64,000 nucleotides of DNA, from the NCBI RefSeq assembly GCF_021190915.1, contig NZ_JAIOAP010000011.1, positions 186,001 to 250,000 on the forward strand. Reading direction: 5' to 3'. Positions 62,423 to 64,000 of the stretch are shown in pieces. Within the stretch, counting starts at the first letter, position 1; every line of letters starts with the position of its first letter. The notes beneath the pieces are model-generated. The model was not told the origin of the DNA. It was given only the letters and a program-made list of their open reading frames with translations, and searched no databases. The translations under genes and the position numbers were made by a program. The DNA is from Cohnella silvisoli (GTDB lineage: Bacteria; Bacillota; Bacilli; Paenibacillales; Paenibacillaceae).

Positions 62423-63829
62423 GTGAAACCGTTTATGGACAACAACTTTTTGCTTCACAATCCCGTATCGGAACGCTTGTATCATGACTATGCCGCACGT
62501 CAGCCGATTATCGATTATCACTGCCATTTGAGCCCTCAAGAAATCTATGAGGATAAGCGCTTCAACAACTTAACGGAAATATGGTTATACGGGGATCATT
62601 ACAAATGGAGAGCGATGCGAGCGAATGGCATACCTGAAACTCTCGTTACCGGGGGACCCGGAGTCAGCGATTACGATCGTTTTATGGCTTGGGTCAAGAC
62701 GGTCCCAATGACGCTTGGGAACCCGCTATACCATTGGTCGCACTTGGAATTGCGGCGTTATTTCGGCATTGAAGAGATGATTAACGAGAAGAACGGACCT
62801 CTTATATGGGAAAAAGCTAACGCGATTTTACGGTCGGAGAATTTTTCAGTGAGGAAGCTTATCCGGGAGCAGCATGTTCGCGTTATTTGTACGACAGATG
62901 ATCCGACGGATACGCTAGAATACCATGAAGGAATTAAAGCCCTCGATAACTTCGACTGCCTAGTCCTCCCGTCGTTCCGGCCGGATAAAGGCTTGGAAAT
63001 ACGCAGAAATACGTTTATCCCTTGGGTGAAAAAGTTGGAACAGGTTTCGGCATTGCCCGTAAGCAGCTATGAAAGTTTTCTTGCTGCTATAGACAATCGG
63101 CTTGAACATTTCGCCAAGGTTGGCTGTAAAGTTTCCGATCACGCGCTTGATCAGGTTTATTATGCCGAAGCCTCCTTGGAGGAAGTGTCGGTTATCTTTG
63201 CCAAAGCGCTTAACGGGGAACGGCTCAGCTTGGAAGAGGAGCAGAAGCACAAAACCTATACGTTAATCCACCTGGGACAACAGTATGCGAAGCGGGGCTG
63301 GACGATGCAATTGCATATCCACGCTTCCCGTAACAATAATAGCCGGATGTTTAAGGAGCTAGGTCCTGATACCGGGTACGATTCCATTTATGACGGACAG
63401 CTTGCCTATCCGCTGATGAAGCTTTTAGATAAAATAGAAGCCAGTAACTCTCTGCCGCAAACCATTCTGTATTCATTAAATCCGAAGGATTATTATGTTC
63501 TTGGCACGATAATGGGGAGCTTTCAGGATGGCAATGTTCCGGGGGAAATCCAGCTTGGTTCCGCCTGGTGGTTCAACGATACGAGGGACGGCATGCTTGA
63601 GCAGATGAACGCGCTCGCCAACCTGGGGCTGCTCAGCCGGTTTATCGGCATGCTTACGGATTCCCGCAGTTTCTTGTCTTTTTCTAGACATGAATATTTC
63701 CGTAGGATCCTATGTAATAAACTCGGAGAATGGGTGGAAAAGGGCGAAGTACCTCACGATCTGGAGCTTCTAGGTGGCATGGTGGAAAATATTTCTTACC
63801 GAAACGCCAAAAATTATTTTAACTTTTAA
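62423..63829 (+). CDS. uxaC: Glucuronate/galacturonate isomerase
   Basis: The protein has 468 residues, normal for UxaC; GTG 62423 follows GGAAGGAG. Conserved blocks are DYHCHLSPQEI, TTDDPTDTLEYH, LHIHASRNNNSRMF and GSAWWFNDTRDGM, with the metal-binding His and Asp. It converts D-glucuronate to D-fructuronate or D-galacturonate to D-tagaturonate. Next to two rhamnosidase loci this fits breakdown of rhamnogalacturonan, whose backbone alternates galacturonate and rhamnose. The rest of the uronate pathway is not in the window. Confidence 0.95.
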   Translation: MKPFMDNNFLLHNPVSERLYHDYAARQPIIDYHCHLSPQEIYEDKRFNNLTEIWLYGDHYKWRAMRANGIPETLVTGGPGVSDYDRFMAWVKTVPMTLGNPLYHWSHLELRRYFGIEEMINEKNGPLIWEKANAILRSENFSVRKLIREQHVRVICTTDDPTDTLEYHEGIKALDNFDCLVLPSFRPDKGLEIRRNTFIPWVKKLEQVSALPVSSYESFLAAIDNRLEHFAKVGCKVSDHALDQVYYAEASLEEVSVIFAKALNGERLSLEEEQKHKTYTLIHLGQQYAKRGWTMQLHIHASRNNNSRMFKELGPDTGYDSIYDGQLAYPLMKLLDKIEASNSLPQTILYSLNPKDYYVLGTIMGSFQDGNVPGEIQLGSAWWFNDTRDGMLEQMNALANLGLLSRFIGMLTDSRSFLSFSRHEYFRRILCNKLGEWVEKGEVPHDLELLGGMVENISYRNAKNYFNF

Positions 63830-63847
63830 TATACATTCAAATAGGCT

Positions 63848-63876
63848 TTGCTTCAGCAACCACTCTTTGGTATGCT
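63848..63876 (+). promoter_or_regulatory. Candidate promoter of the gene at the window end
   Basis: TTGCTT (63848-63853), 17-base spacer, TATGCT (63871-63876). It lies before the hairpin at 63897, which would be in the leader. Confidence 0.5.
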
Positions 63877-63896
63877 ACTAATAAATGGTCGTGAAG

Positions 63897-63939
63897 AACA
63901 CGCCGCTTGCTCCCAGTGCTGGGATGCAGGCGGCGTGTT
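63897..63939 (+). promoter_or_regulatory. Nested leader hairpin before the last gene
   Basis: AACACGCCGC (63897-63906) pairs exactly with GCGGCGTGTT (63930-63939), and TCCCA (63911-63915) with TGGGA (63920-63924) inside. Only a poor T-tract follows, so it could be an uxaC terminator or a leader structure. Confidence 0.55.
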
Positions 63940-63967
63940 GTCGTTTGCGCCAAGGGAGGGAAATAGA

Positions 63968-64000
63968 ATGAACGAGAAGGAACCCGATGAAAAATCGGAA
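63968..64000 (+). CDS. Start of a gene cut by the window end, unknown
   Basis: ATG 63968 lies 5 bases after GGGAGGG and the frame is open to the last base. Only eleven residues (MNEKEPDEKSE) are visible, too few for a call. The promoter and hairpin upstream suggest the gene has its own transcript. Confidence 0.55.
   Translation, partial: MNEKEPDEKSE

Overview
The window looks like a chromosomal segment of a spore-forming member of the Paenibacillaceae (Paenibacillus or Cohnella type); this is inferred from gene content, not from a database search. The signs are strong Bacillota ribosome-binding sites, a T-box before pheST, a large AraC-type response regulator paired with a YesM-type kinase at two loci, CotF-like spore coat genes, a Spo0E-like gene, and many secreted multidomain carbohydrate-active proteins. 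No tRNA, rRNA, CRISPR array, prophage or complete insertion sequence was seen.

Region 1 (1-16.3 kb) is a polysaccharide-utilisation locus. It has an AraC-type regulator cut by the window edge (minus strand), a secreted double esterase (alpha/beta hydrolase plus SGNH), a secreted beta-helix protein with discoidin and ricin-like domains, a YesM/YesN-type two-component pair, an ABC importer (binding lipoprotein and two permeases) and a cytoplasmic GH78-type alpha-L-rhamnosidase. Region 2 (16.4-19.4 kb) holds a Uma2-family protein, a NarL-type two-component pair and a YcnI-like copper-binding protein. Region 3 (19.5-25.8 kb) is a GntR/LacI-hybrid regulator followed by a five-gene sugar-conversion operon: TIM-barrel isomerase/epimerase, two zinc dehydrogenases, a ribulose-phosphate-3-epimerase homologue and an L-rhamnose-isomerase homologue. 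No kinase or transporter is in it.

Region 4 (25.9-46.8 kb) is mostly housekeeping: an Rpn-type nuclease homologue with an in-frame 12-nt tandem repeat, T-box/pheS/pheT, a ZapA domain fused to about 670 residues of coiled coil, a CuA-domain lipoprotein and a YvlD-like membrane protein on the minus strand, mutS2, a DUF350 gene, an unlisted 27-residue membrane microprotein, a zinc-ribbon gene, cysK, two spore coat genes, an Lrp/aminotransferase pair, a Spo0E-like gene, cobU-like and pduO-type cobalamin genes, an RluA-type pseudouridine synthase, an Spx/ArsC-like protein, a second aminotransferase and a stand-alone 5'-3' exonuclease.

Region 5 (47-64 kb) is a second glycan locus with the same logic as region 1: a secreted DUF4091/GH123-like protein with two discoidin domains, a YesM/YesN pair, a binding lipoprotein, two permeases, a GH20-like enzyme, a large GH78 alpha-L-rhamnosidase and uxaC. 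Both loci probably serve rhamnose-containing plant glycans such as pectic rhamnogalacturonan: secreted enzymes trim the polymer, the importer takes up oligomers, the two-component pair senses them, and cytoplasmic glycosidases finish the job. The substrate is an inference.
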